Assembly (NCBI GenBank): GCA_021613375.1
Contig: CM038704.1
Span: forward strand, 35,729,488-35,793,487
Origin: Megaleporinus macrocephalus
Lineage: Eukaryota > Chordata > Actinopteri > Characiformes > Anostomidae
Direction: 5' to 3'
DNA length: 64,000 nucleotides
Program-made: the position numbers and the translations under genes
In this document: positions 39,172 to 52,212 of the stretch, in pieces
Numbering within the stretch: the stretch's first letter is position 1
How the letters are laid out: each line of letters begins with the position of its first letter
The notes under the pieces: model-generated
Told to the model about the DNA's origin: nothing
Databases searched by the model: none
What the model saw: the letters and a program-made list of their open reading frames with translations, nothing else

Positions 39172-42100
39172 AACAATAAAACAGGTAAAACTGTTCTTTG
39201 TGGAAGGATTATAATCTCCACCTCAATTCTTTTGTCCAAGTCCTTACACTCCTGCACTAGACAGTCTTTGGTACCGTAGAGGAAATACACGGCCTGCAAA
39301 GCAACAGATAACAGCAAAGTCAATATGATAACCACGACCTTAAAAGAACAATTGATAAAGACCAGACCAGGAGTTTTATAAATCACATACATATGATTTA
39401 CCTGTTTATTACAAACATTTTGAAACAACCATCATGTGTGTATGAGTGTATGAGAAGTGCTAAATTATATTCATATTATATCTATATTTATTATTATTTA
39501 AACATTACAAAATCAACAATACAAAACACACTGTTGTATAGAAAGAAAATAATTAAAATTAACCTACATATGTCTTCTGAGAATTACATGTAATGCTGAT
39601 GGTGGTAAAATACAGAAAAAAATAAAAATAAAAAAAACATTCTTCATGTATTCCTCCACCATGAATAGATTTTAAGGCCCAAACAATCGTAAACAACATC
39701 TCAGACATCAGTCAGTGTATTCATAACCATTTTATGTAATAACTTTCTGCGAGGGAGCACAGGTGGATGTCTAGTTCCTATCACCACCACTGTGCACAAA
39801 TTTGACTCAACATAGGAGCAACGTTTTTTTTTAACATTTCTCACCAGACAAATCTGAATGAAGTCATTTATGTTTAAAAGATTAAACTATGCAGACTTTT
39901 TGAAAAACTGGTGGCATTCCTTTCTATAAAGCTCCTAATGTCGATGAAGGCTTGTTGTGGCAGTGAAAAAAATCCCCCTCCTATAAGTACATTCCCACCA
40001 TTGTCGCTCTAAAGTCACATTGCATTTCCTAATATATATGTTTACTACAGAAACTCATATCATGGTGAAAAATAGTTCAGCTCATAATGAAATATCATAT
40101 TGTTCACGATACTATATTTAAATGTCATTGTACTTATAGTCACAATCAGACCTTGTTGATGATGCGGCTGGAGAAGAAGGAAGGAGTTTTTTCACGGTGA
40201 GCGTGGAAGTTCAGGGCCATCAAAGCGTCTGGACCCACAGAAAAATAATTATTCATGGACAAAACCTGCGGAGCGAGAAACAAAACTCATATTAAGCAAT
40301 GAACTAATATTACAAACAAACCCAAAACAAGTAATTTCTATGACGCTGCTCTGACCTTTGGCTTGCGGAAGTAGTTTCCTTTGGAGGCGACTTGAACTTT
40401 CCACCTGGACGATTAGCAGAAATGCAAGTGTAGAAGTCAGTGACGGTAAAATGTACCTGTGTAAAACAGTTTTGAGGCTTTTTTTCTTAAGCCAAATTCT
40501 ATGTCTCCATACAAGGACTCCTTCTGGTCAAACTGTCATAGACTGTCAAGTTGATCAGCGAAACTGATAAATGTATTAAAACTAAACACTCGCAGGGATG
40601 TGATCATACACGTTTGATATGATACTGAGCTCAAGATCTAGTTCTATTTTTACATATTTTATCTGTGCCCTGATTCTACAGAGCTTTTATTCTACACTGC
40701 AGACTATATAGTCATCAGCAGCACAAACTGACCTGTCCATCTTGACCACCTCAGCCTCTAGGACGTTCCTGATGACCTGCTCGATTGGTATTTCCCCGGC
40801 ATATCCTGAACCCCAGCCCAGAGAGTTAGACAGATCATTACCCGTCCCCAGTGGTAGGATGGTGACACGAGGAATAAACTGATCCTGACCCTGAGAGAGA
40901 GAGAGGGAGTATAAACAGTATTTATATTTTATATACAGTCATAAGCAAGTCTAAACACCAATAAATAGACTAAGCTACAGTACCTGGAACCAATTTGTCC
41001 TGTATACTTGATGTTGAGAGCTTTGCTTTTATGTATGAATTATGCTACATAATTTATGCTACTACTATTTCTTAAATAAAATTAAATTAGTTGAAAATTG
41101 TTTTGTGTGTTTTGCAGACATAGGTCTGCCACGTTTGCCATGTTATACATCAAAATAAAAAGATATAACTTTGATGCCTCAAACATGTACATACAAAATT
41201 AGAATTATACATTAATACAAATATAAACAGATGGTATACATAATGAGTTAGATAAATATCATGTACATATGTATTACATTAATAAAATAAATGTGTTATG
41301 GTGTTTGGAGATGCAGCCCCAGACCGCGTGATAAGTTTGAGGTTCTGATGTAATGTTCTGAGCTCTGATGTGATAAACTTGTGTTAAAGCACCTTCAGCT
41401 TCATGGTGTCGATGGCATCCAGCACCCAGCCAACCGTACCGTCTCCTCCACACACCAATACACGAACAGCACCAGGGGGCAGCAGAGTGCACAGCTGCAG
41501 AGCTTTAGCTGGAGGTATCTCAGAGAGATCAAACACCTGCACCACCACACCAAACGTTCAGTTACTCACATGGTTGATAGGGCTTTATTAGCAAGAACCT
41601 ATTAAAGCGATACATATCATGATACATCTAATCTAATTTTAGGAAAACTGTCATAGCATAAACTGTCATACACATATGATTGGCCTTATTTTTTCCGTTG
41701 GCGTAAAATAATCTAATGACGGAAGATGGATTACAACACTGCTTTCTAGTTTTAAACACAATAGAAAATGAATCACTCTTTGATTACAAAGTTTGCATGT
41801 AAACTAGTAACCATTAATACAATTGGAGAATCAATCAATCAATCAAGAACATGAATTCCAATCTGAGCATTCTCTTTCGGGTCATACAGCCACAAATCAG
41901 ATACATATCAGATTTGGACCACATACATTATGGGTGTGTCTCAAAACCTAGTGAGCTACCTACATAGACAACATTTTACGTCATAGTATGCGCGCTCCCG
42001 ATGTCCCAATTCTTAGATACCTGAAACACGCTGTCTACTAAGGCACCTTATATTGACCTGATTTTAAGGAAGCATCGGATGCTTCCTCGGCCGCAAAGGC

Positions 42101-45100
42101 AATCCCATGATGCAAATCTATGAGCAGTGAAGCATTTTATTTAACTTTTCAACGAGTCATAGACCATTTTGCAGTTTTATTTTCGAGCCATTAGCATTTA
42201 TGCTAGCGGAATTTTAAACCTCGGGCTATTGTTTTAGATACCGGCTGGTAACCTAGCAACCAGCTAAACCACTGGTGGCCTACTGCAGTGGGCGGGAACA
42301 AGCCGTGACGCAGTCTCTCTCTAACTAAAGCATCTCAGTAATCTGTTTTATGAGGAGAGATGTCAGACAGAACGCTGCCTACATAGTCAGTGCCTACTTA
42401 GACACTCACTAGGTTTTGAGACACATCTCCAAAGATTTCCAGACACCTGCTTATCCAACATTTCTTCTGAAAGCAAAGGTATTTAAAAGACAGTCTGTTG
42501 CTCTTTGCTGCTTTGCTACTCTTCTGGGAATGCATCACACTACATGTTGAAACATTGCTTTGAGAATTTGATTGCATTCAGCCAAGAACATTAGTGAAAT
42601 CAGGAAACGATGTTAAATGCTTAGTTCCATATTGTAAACTTTTCTCCAACTCATCCCAAATTCATTTGATGATACTATCATTCCAGGCAACACAATTCAA
42701 CTTCACCACAGTGCACTACTGGGGCCTGTATGCCTTCTGGCTGACACTTGGCACTGGGTACAGTGTCTTTAGGCTCTCGTGCAGTTGCAGAAGATTATAC
42801 ATGCTTCTCGTGTGCAATGCCTGTGTCAGCAATGGGTGCCCCTTATGTTCATTAATATGCTAATTGGAATGGGTGTCAAATCTGTGCTGCGTCAGACCAT
42901 AAAATCGAACATGTGCCACTTCAGCCTGGTACTGTGAATGTAGCAGCCCTGTGATCCACGATTATCATACAATATCAGAAACCGCATAATCAAGTCTCCA
43001 CATCATTTAAAAGACGAGTGATGATTTAGGCATGCAGTAGGCATTACATTCTATTGCCAGCTACATTAGCTACAGTATAAAACTATAGCAGCTCAGAAGT
43101 TCAAACTCTGATGACTATATTTGAGGAATGTGCCGGAAAATGTGTAGCATATGTAGACCATTGTTTTTATCGATCAATACACTACCATTATTTTAAATGA
43201 AGTAGTAGATACTATAACTATATTACAACTAACAAATTACGCACACCCAAATTTCAGAGGCAGATACCTGTACTGGGTTAAGGAGGGTGCGAAACTCCCC
43301 TAGCAGCACCTCTCCCATGTTGTTTCCACTGCGTGTGTTGGCCAGCACCAGCAGGGGGCTCCACGCACTCCCACACGCTGCAGCGAGCTGCAGCAAAGAC
43401 ACACCAGTCAGTTACAACAGACACATAAATACTGTAATTAACACTCAATGAGTACTGTTATTAAAATAGATCGTTGAAAGTGTATCGCAATCATTTACAG
43501 TGAAAACAGCATATCATCAGCATATAACAGGTGTTGTAGCTCCAAGCTTTGCATGAGAAGGACAACCTTTGTAATATGTGAGTCAAAGATGTTTTTTTAT
43601 TACACAAAGTCAATTTAGAACAGTTCATCTTGAACTTTTAAAAATGGAGATTGCAAGATTACTGAGACCTTCTCCATTAAAAACACTATTATGCACTAAT
43701 CGGACTGGACTTGTTTTACATGAGGAAGTGAATGCACCATGTCAGTCATTTCCATAGACTGCACGTGGCAGCAAGCATTTCGGCACTATTTACCATTTAC
43801 TAAACAGGTGAAGAAATAATCTTTGTGAATCGACTGGTCTCTGAAAAAAATACTCATGTTCTGTGTAAAAGAAGCTTCTAAAATACAGAGGTTTGAAAAC
43901 ACTTATTTTTGAGTAAAATAAATCAAATTAAGCCGATACATACGTCCCACCTTCAGCAAATGTCTCAGAACCATGAAAAACTTCACATAGATCATACGCA
44001 GTGATGCTGACTGTTAGCTGCAACTGCGAATGTTAATGATAATGCTAATAATAATGCTAATCACTGCATTCACCTCAGACAGCAAGGCAGATGTTTATGG
44101 TAAACAGAATAACAGGCACACTGATATGTTTTGACATGTTTTCTATTTGTTTCTGGCAGTAGCCGCTCCCATCGCTTTTATTTATACTGAGATTTCTCAT
44201 CCAGAGTCAACTGGTCGTAAACATTAGGGGAAAGGTTGGGAAAGACCACCTATATTTGATCATCCTTTTTGTGATGTCCCCACTTTTTTTGGGTCGTAAG
44301 CATTAGGGTAAAGGTTGAGACATTTTCACAATACATGATATGTATGACGATATTTAATTTTTAGTCGTAAACATTAGGGGAAAGTTGGGAAAGGCCACCT
44401 ACATTCGATAACCCTTTTTGTGATGTCACTATTCAGACCTTTTAGGTGGTTTGAGGTGAAAAGAGTTTCACAGAGCTTCTGTCACTGGATTAGATTTACC
44501 ACTGAAGGTCCTGTAATCTGTGCATGACATACAACACTGCATTACCTTGCAGTACTCGTCCGGGTGCCTGCGCCTCAGTTTGTTCACCTGGTGCAGGTAC
44601 TGCGGCGGGATGATGATGGAGCGAAACTCTCCCAAATCACACTGTTCTCCTCCACTCAGACCAGCCTTACAGTCATCATGCACCGTGACCTGACACCACA
44701 CACACCTGCACACACAACCATATACACATCATTTACATGGCGTGTCTGGATGTGGTGACCTCAGGCTCAAATGCAGCTGCTTCAGGGTTCTATTCTATAC
44801 ACCTATATCAGCAGCGAGTGCATCTCCTGTTTATATCTGCTCAGTTCAACAATAGGAATGTAAACAGAGTTATTCAGAGTGATTTCGTGGGAAACGGTGC
44901 TGAAGTCCCTACAGTGGTGGTGATAGGAATCAGGAGTCACCATGTCTACAACACAAATATAAGCATTTTATTTACTATCCGAAACCACCAGTGAACCTAC
45001 ATATTTCATGATGGTAAAAAGGTTAATGATAAAGGGGTAAATGATGTGATGGTAAAATCATAAATAAATTGTTTTCTTTAGGGTCTATTTTGTCTCACAA

Positions 45101-47787
45101 CACTCTGCATGAACGCCTCCACCATAAATAGATTTTAGGCCAGAACCATTTCAAAATATAAATCATAAAATAATTCTGCAGACAGTGCATTCATAACCCT
45201 TTCATTCAATAAGTTTTTGTAAGGGACTTTTTGGATGTGGATTTCTGGTTGTGACCAGTTCTTTCTGTAAATGTTGGACATTAAAGCACTTTCAATCAAT
45301 TTTCTTTTAAAATAGCTAAACATCTGCATTTTATGTTACTGCCTTTGTCAAGGTAGTCACAAATAGCATTGGGTGATATGGCAAAAAATAAAATGGCACA
45401 ACGCTCAAAGACATTTTTACGACATGCAATACATTCTCTGCAGATGTATAATGTGAAACTGAGCCTCTGCAGTGACATACACCCACCGGTCATGTTTTTA
45501 TACCTTCTGGTATCATTGTCCAATTTATCAGCTCCATATTCCATCTGTTTCTATGTATACTTTGTTATCCTGTTCTTCAAAGTGCTCCTATATAGCATGT
45601 GAAAGTGAATAAGTTTAGAAACAAGTAGGTGTTTCTAATGAAGGGGCTAGTGGGTGTATTTAAGTGCAAATTTGATTTTCAGACAGCATTTTAGGTACTG
45701 CTCTTTATAGCAAATATATTATATCACAATACTTTGAGACATTTTTCACAATACATGATATGCATGATGATTTTTTTTCTAATATTTATTAAGTTGGAAC
45801 AGACAAAAAAGAACCTTTATTGTTTCATACATTTTTAATACTCCTAATAAAGCTACATGGACTTTATTCAATGTTTTACAAACTGCACTAAATCCAGTTA
45901 AACAGGCCTAATTACACACTGATGATATCCACCACATACTCATAAAAACATACTGCAACATCATTTGTAACATCCCTTCTTATTACAGAAAAGCAAACAG
46001 TGAGCAGTGCAGTGCAGTTCAGCAGACACAATCTTGTTTTAGACTCACAAACATACAGTCTGTCTTGGTTACTGGAATCAGGGGCCCAGCAGGTGACTCC
46101 GCTACACTGCTCTCTGCTTTACAGTGTCTGTTAAAGCTGTCCTGACCCTGTGCACTGTTCAGCAGCTGCCCCTGTCAGATCAAATCTGCTTTTTAATCAA
46201 ATTAAGCATCGGCTGGTCATTAGCAAGGAGATTAAACATAAACTGGGACAGATGCGTTTTTTCTGCGGACCTGGCAATGCCTCTGCTGAATCCGTTCACT
46301 TAAATAACTCTATCATCGTAGAATGGTGCGAAAAGGTTTGTTACTAAGGAAAGTTTATAGCTCTGATGTAGGTCTATATATTACTGTCACATGCACAACC
46401 TAAAAACGGTCCGGTTCAATGTTCAGGCTTCAAACAATTAACATTATACTGATGAAGATATGATCCCAAAAGTATATAATTCAATCATGTTGCATGCAAT
46501 TACAGATTTCCACCAGAGAGGTCTCCAAATCTTTAACACTTACATGCAGCTTTAAAGAAACACTTACACAGTTCCACACTTACACTAAATGTATATGAAC
46601 GGCAAAAGATCTGAAATTTGCTTCTTTAGTTAGTCAGAGCTATGAAGCTGTTAGTATGTGTATTTTAATATTTATTTTTACATCAGGTTTTTCGGTCATG
46701 CACCATGAATTAAACTCAATTCTACTTTATACGTTTCTGTTCCAAAAAGAAACAAAATAAGAAAATAAATCTCCCATGCTGCAAACCAACCATCTACATT
46801 CATTTTATGATTGACTGTTTCTGTTAAAAGCATATTCATATATGGCAAATTTCACAACAATTCAATGCTTGACAAAGCATTATTACCCATAGCTGTTCAA
46901 CTTGTACATTTGCAGCAACAGTCCTGGGGGTAGTTCACAAAATGCTGTTTCCTACTTAGCCAGATAACCTGCTAGAGTCAGGATAATCTCATTTTTATGA
47001 ACACACAGAATAAGGTTTCTTGGGTGCAGCCTACTTCCTACATAGTGCACTTCACAAGTCATTATACTACAGCTACCCAATTGGTGCATTAAATGTCAGG
47101 CATACATAATAAAACAAATAGGTTTCTATTTACATAGAGTGCACAATTTGGGTGTAGGAGCTGTAAGTAATTTTCTGACCTACGTGGTGCACAGTATAGG
47201 GAGCAGTGTTTGGAGATATACCTTAGTTCCAACCACAATCTGCCACACCTGTTGGGTGGTGGCAGGATCTCAACTGCACAGGCAAAGTAGGGGTTGTTGA
47301 CCAAAAAGTCCCCAAGTCCTGCTTAGGTCCCCCACTAGAGCAAGGTTACCATGGCACATTCTTACCTGTAGTCACAGAGTTTCGGTTGTGTCCCACACTG
47401 CTGTTTGCAGACAGTGCAGTAGCTGGCCAGAGGAACGTTTCCCCGAACCCAGCGGTGGACGAAGCTTCCATCCTCTTGCACGGTAGCCATGATCTCCTTA
47501 CAGGGCAAGGTGTGGTCGGCCCTCCGGACGCAAAGCTCGTCCGCGCAGATCCCGCAGCATTCGCAGAAAGCCCCCTGCAGGATGGGCTGGGTGCACACAC
47601 AGCAGTAAGTGGGCTTGTTGAAGAGGTCTGTGTAGTGCCAGCCATGCTTGCTCTTGCGGAAAAGGTCCTTAAGCTGCACTTTGCGCTTGGGACGCTGGAA
47701 ACTGCACCACAGGGTGATGAGGACGGGGAGCAGCACGGCAAAGCTGGTCCAGAGGAGCAGGGCCCAATCCTCCCATAGATCCTCCAT
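36386..47787 (-). CDS. dgke: Diacylglycerol kinase epsilon
   Basis: Eleven coding exons on the minus strand: 47366-47787, 44546-44705, 43268-43387, 41393-41536, 40733-40890, 40356-40404, 40152-40265, 39222-39293, 38238-38365, 36753-36864 and 36386-36610. All have GT-AG borders and join in phase to 567 codons, the same length as human DGKE. Visible parts: an N-terminal membrane helix (about 9-30), two cysteine-rich C1 domains (about 48-97 and 111-160), the catalytic domain with the GGDGT ATP-binding motif at 264-268 and PLGTGNDLS at 295-303, the accessory domain (about 352-530), and an acidic DDDDED tail. It phosphorylates diacylglycerol, preferring arachidonoyl forms, to phosphatidic acid at membranes of the phosphoinositide cycle. 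No key residue is missing. It converges on trim25. Confidence 0.97.
39134..39166. repeat. (AT)n microsatellite in dgke intron 8
   Basis: A perfect AT run about 55 bp beyond the dgke exon 8 donor (minus-strand sense), next to short CATA repeats. Confidence 0.95.
39580..39830 (+). repeat. Dispersed repeat, copy 2, in dgke intron 8
   Basis: Shares CCTCCACCATGAATAGATTT, CATAACCATTTTATGTAATA and CCTATCACCACCACTGTG with the copies at 9790 and 44870. It is intronic and noncoding. Confidence 0.6.
41935..42425. mobile_element. TIR-bounded MITE in dgke intron 3
   Basis: TGTGTCTCAAAACCTAGTGA at 41935 is matched exactly by its inverse ending at 42425 (CACTAGGTTTTGAGACACA). The termini are therefore about 20 bp, with further imperfect pairing inside (TACATAGACA versus TACTTAGACA). 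The 491-bp element has no transposase frame. No target duplication is clear. Confidence 0.7.
44214..44428. repeat. Three irregular copies of a roughly 60-bp motif in dgke intron 2
   Basis: GTCGTAAACATTAGGGGAAA and TTTTTGTGATGTC recur at about 44214 and 44364, with a partial copy at about 44294. A piece of unrelated AT-rich sequence separates the last two. This is probably local duplication, and no function is visible. Confidence 0.7.
44870..45260 (+). repeat. Dispersed repeat, copy 3, in dgke intron 1
   Basis: The fullest copy of the family. It starts with an inverted-end segment (CAGAGTGATTTCGTGGGAAA, GGTGGTGATAGGAATC), continues CACCATGTCTACAACACAAA and ends with a TTCTGGTTGTGACCAG-like counterpart. 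It is intronic. Confidence 0.6.
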
Positions 47788-48539
47788 GGTTGAAGATATA
47801 TGGAGAAGGGGAGTTGACTTACTAAAGCAAAATGTCCAAAAGGAACAGCTCAGATCACTGTATGAGCTGAAAGCCCTGCATCTGTAAGTGCCCAGATAAA
47901 GTGAAGGACCCTCAGATCACAGTATGTGGTTTACACAGGCCTTCTGGATTGCTATCAGAGAAAATGCAAAGCAAGTCCCAGACTCAGCAGCACCAACCAT
48001 GCCAGGTAACACACTTCATCTGCACACATCTGCATGCATCTGTACAAGCTCAGATCATCCGTATGGACGGTATGGATCATTGCCTTTAACCAACATGCAT
48101 CATGGCTTAGAACATCTCACCAGAGCAAACCACAACACTAAACTGTCTTGACTGCATATGTATTAACTTAGAACATCAGGAATGAATGAGCTCACCTGCA
48201 GCATCAGCTTAGCTCAGCTTACGTATGAAAGTTATCCAAGCCAGTGAACCTCACTTCAGCACAAACCACCCCAAAGTGAACGTTATAAAGATTTTTTATC
48301 TTCATTAGAACAACAACCCGCACCTGGAAAGCAATTTAAACCCCAGGTCCGCCTCTTGTACCCCCTCAGCCAATCTCCGACATCACAAAACAAACCTCAG
48401 CTGCACCCTGATCCAATGCTGGAACACCACAGCGAGCTAGATTCACTACCAAATGAGCAGCTTTAGAGTCGTGTAGGCCACCATAAGCGCGGAAAACCTA
48501 TCAAACAGTTCTTCTAGAAACGCCTGTAAGATCTTCTGC

Positions 48540-48665
48540 TCGTTTCTTCTCCTCCAGCGGATCTGAGATGCGGAAGGAATGACGCACGACGTGAGCGCGC
48601 TTCCGAACAGCCTCTCCTGTCTGACCAATGAGGAGCGACTATACCGGAAAGGGGGCGGGACTACA
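48540..48665 (-). promoter_or_regulatory. Probable dgke promoter
   Basis: A locally GC- and CpG-rich patch with a CCAAT box (GACCAATGAGG at about 48621), a GC box (GGGGGCGGGAC at about 48651) and GACGTGAGCGCGC (about 48588). It lies about 750 bp upstream of the dgke ATG. It fits a TATA-less promoter with a short noncoding first exon, but the start site is not visible. Confidence 0.45.
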
Positions 48666-48774
48666 GAGGATGCGGTATTAACCCTTCATGACCAATTAAG
48701 TTGTATTAACTGGTGAGGAAAACGCCACAGAGCTGACTCTGATTGGTCTAAACGGATAAAAAATCAGAAGCAGT

Positions 48775-48776
<2 letters not shown>

Positions 48777-48833
<57 letters not shown>
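48777..48833. repeat. (TAA)n microsatellite
   Basis: About nineteen near-perfect TAA triplets just upstream of the proposed dgke promoter. The minus-strand frame through it encodes only a tyrosine run and is not a gene. Confidence 0.97.
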
Positions 48834-48834
<1 letters not shown>

Positions 48835-49269
48835 TGCTATTATGTTGTTTCCAGCTCCTGATGGGTAAACATTTAAATGGTGTTCCTCCAGAATGTGATC
48901 TGTTTAGGCCTTCAGCCGTCTGAATGGCTGGTTCCTGTTTCCACTGATTTTCTCCTCTTTTACCTTTAAGTCTTCCAAGCATAACGTTTTTTTCCCCAAA
49001 GCTGTTTTTTCTCATGTTCCCAAAATAAAAACATTTAGTCTGCTGCTGATTAGGTGCTTATGTGCAAATGTGTTCCATTTTTGTGACATCATAAAAACAA
49101 TTAAATCAAAACTTTTTGTTTTTATTCAGTCTAGTTTTCATGAACTAAACAGTGTTTATGCACTTCATCTAACTCTTTATTTAAAGAAAAACAAAGTTTA
49201 ATTTGTATTGATATGCCCTTTAAATACAAAGAGCAATTTCTGTATTTTTGAACACACTCAAAAAACTGA

Positions 49270-49500
49270 TGGTTCTTTCATAAAAATAAATAAAAAAACT
49301 AATTAAAGGACCTTTTGCATACTTAAATGGTTCTTTGTATGGTGAACCGATTCTTCAGACTGTCCTCTGTCTAAAAGCCTCTTATTGTTACTAGCCAGCA
49401 GAACCCTCTTTGTTTCTATAGAACCTTATACAACACATTCTCCATCAGTCTGAAGAACTCCTTTACAATGCCAGCAACCACTAAAGCACATACATAGTTG
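49270..49500. repeat. AGAACC foldback repeat, copy 2
   Basis: TTAAATGGTTCTTTG, TTCTTCAGACTG and AACACATTCTCCATCAGTCT recur here as at 30940, forming a short inverted pair. Confidence 0.55.
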
Positions 49501-50168
49501 TGCGTTAGATGTGTAGTAAAACAAAAATTCTATTTATAAACAAAGGAAAAAAGTAACACTGAAATAAGGATTTGTGGTGATCAAAAACAGGTAGATGGAG
49601 AAATTTATGGAAGCTTGAATAATGAAATTCATTTATTGCAAAGATCAAATCTCGGGTCAATTTTGACCCAGGTTGTACATCAAAGAGTTACTCATGCAAA
49701 AGTATTGCTGAGAATCCTCCTTGTACCTGCTTAACTTTGGTTTTTAGTTATCTGGCTGACTGAGAATCCCTGCAGTGATTATGATTGATCTCAGACAGAT
49801 GTAAAGATGTCCAGGCGCGCCATCTGGTGGACACAGTTAAGAGTCACATCCAAAATTTCACCTAACCACATGCGGCTGATTAGAGCAAATCATAGCAGCA
49901 CATTAAGCAGAAATAATGACCACAGCGCTAAAGTCAATTACCAGAATAATAATGTTCGTTAAAAAAATAACGCAGAAGTAAGTATGTGATTGAAAATTGG
50001 GAGCAAACATAAAATAATAAAGTAAAATAGAATATGAATATGAATAAATAAATAGAGAAAGGTGTCGTGTTGCTTGTGACGTGGCTGGATCATGTTTGCT
50101 CGTATTTGCAGTTCAGAGTGGACCCTCTACAGACCCTCTACAGAGCTGAGCTGAAGGCTGAAGTCAAG

Positions 50169-50387
50169 ATGAAGCTGCTGTCGTTCCTCTTTTGCCTGGT
50201 CCTGCTGACCTTCTGCACAGGTAAAACTATCCTTTATTTATATCCTTCATTTCACTGTCTGTGTTTATGTTCTTGTATAAACCAGAGGGATCAAGTTTTA
50301 CCAAGATTATGTGGAAATAAACGTAAAATTAAAGCGTTAAACTTTAAAACGCAGCAGTTATAGAATGGAATTCAGCTATATAGTCTA

Positions 50388-50429
<42 letters not shown>

Positions 50430-51580
50430 ACTTAAATGAAAAATGTGTTGTTTATGGTTCCTACTGAAAACTGTTGCAGAGTGTTCTGCTATTGCGACTG
50501 TCAAGCTTGTAGCAACAGAACCTTTTTCTTGTGCTCTGTAATATAGACTCTTAAAAAAGATGGAACTTACGAAAGACAGTGGTTCTATTTAGAGCCATGA
50601 ACACATGTACATAGTTCTTCAGACTGTTGTTGTATATGGATCTATTCTACAAGCTTGACATTGTAACAATAGCAGGATCTTTTCTGGTTATATGTAGGAC
50701 CCTTTTCAAAACAGTTCTGAATAGAACAATAACACATTCTCCATCAATCTGAAGAGCCATGTTACCATGCAAAAAAACTATATAGAACCATCTTTACTAA
50801 CGAACACAACGAAGAGTGTAGCACTAAAAATGGTTCTTCTATTGTTATAAGATTGACGTCATCACAATACCAGAAACATTTTTGATGTTTTATGGAACCA
50901 TATACAACACATTCTCTACTAATCTGAAGAACTATTTTAAACATGCAAATTGTCCTTTAAGTGTTCATGGTTTTATATAGAACTAAAGAACCATTGAATA
51001 ATCTTTTGTGAGTGTATTTGTACATATAACGAACGCACATCAAATTTTAAGCTGTATATTTGCTTTTAACAATTAATTTACACGTATAAATATTAATGAA
51101 TTACTGAAGTCATACATTTTCTGCAAATAAGATGAAAAATTTAGCTTATATATCTATCTAAATTTTTCAGAGTTACATAATTCTCATTATAGCTACAGTG
51201 TGTATATGAAAATATAGATTATATACGTGTTAGTATAGCGCAGGAGATTTTATTGAGATATAGAATCTTTCTTGTTATCGGTGTTAATATATAAAGGGTA
51301 TATGGACACTTGTAATATATTATATTATATATTAATCTAATGTATAAGCTTAAATGCATACATTTATCTATAATAAATTTACAATAAACCCATGAACTGG
51401 TGTGTTTATGTGAATTTGCGTGTGTGTGAGCTGCGTCGGTGCCACGTCGGTGTGTTTGCTCGTGCAGGGGGTTTAACGCCCCTCTGCTGCGGGGTCACGC
51501 GCGTGCCGAAGCGAGCAGAACCCGCGCGCTCCCCAGAGAGAGTCAGCATGAATGGACACTTTGTGCTCAGAGGCAGTGGG

Positions 51581-51626
<46 letters not shown>

Positions 51627-52067
51627 GAGGGGGGGAGGCACACGGTGAGAGAAAGCAAAGAGAAAAAGAAAAAAAGGAAGGGGGAGAGAGCAAAGAGAAA
51701 GAGAGAAAGAGGAAGAGAGAAAGAGAGAGAGATTCAGATTCAGAGAGAGAGAGAGAGGGAGAGAGAGATGCATACACAGCAAAAACAGATTTAGCAAGAT
51801 ATATTTACAGGCGAGTCAATAAAAATATTTAAACATATTTTCTATTTATTTTAATCACTGATTTCAACATTTCAGTCCTTCTTTTTCTTTATCTTTCAGA
51901 AATGTTTACTAGAAAATCTAACAACCACAATCAGATCACAATATAAACAGCTGTAATATTCATCTTAATAATTTAAATTCTATATTTAAACATCACATGT
52001 TGTCAATAATTACATTTAAAGTAATTTTAAGAAGAAATGTTATGTGTTTATTTGTGATATTTTGTGA

Positions 52068-52103
<36 letters not shown>

Positions 52104-52142
52104 CATATATATATACGTTACTCTGTGTTTGTGTGTGCGCGC

Positions 52143-52212
<70 letters not shown>

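Larger units (their letters stand above)
47788..50168. other. Divergent intergenic region between dgke and the C17orf67 homologue
   Basis: The two genes are transcribed away from each other. The dgke side carries a promoter-like GC-rich patch (48440-48665), and a CTTTAG acceptor-like site lies about 40 bp upstream of the dgke ATG on the minus strand. Then come a TAA microsatellite and AGAACC repeat sequence. On the right, GTATTTGCAG before 50111 could be an acceptor for a noncoding exon of the small gene. No other gene was seen. Confidence 0.5.

Noticed and set aside
47386..47778. 130-residue + strand open frame
   Set aside because: Antisense shadow of dgke exon 1, whose C1-domain cysteines are unmistakable on the minus strand.
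48764..49015. Minus-strand frame with a polytyrosine tail
   Set aside because: Low-complexity translation of the TAA microsatellite with no splice or family support.
51392..51832. Long open frames of RERERE and SLSLSL
   Set aside because: They arise from the GA-rich tract read in several frames on both strands, and lie in an intron of the C17orf67 homologue.
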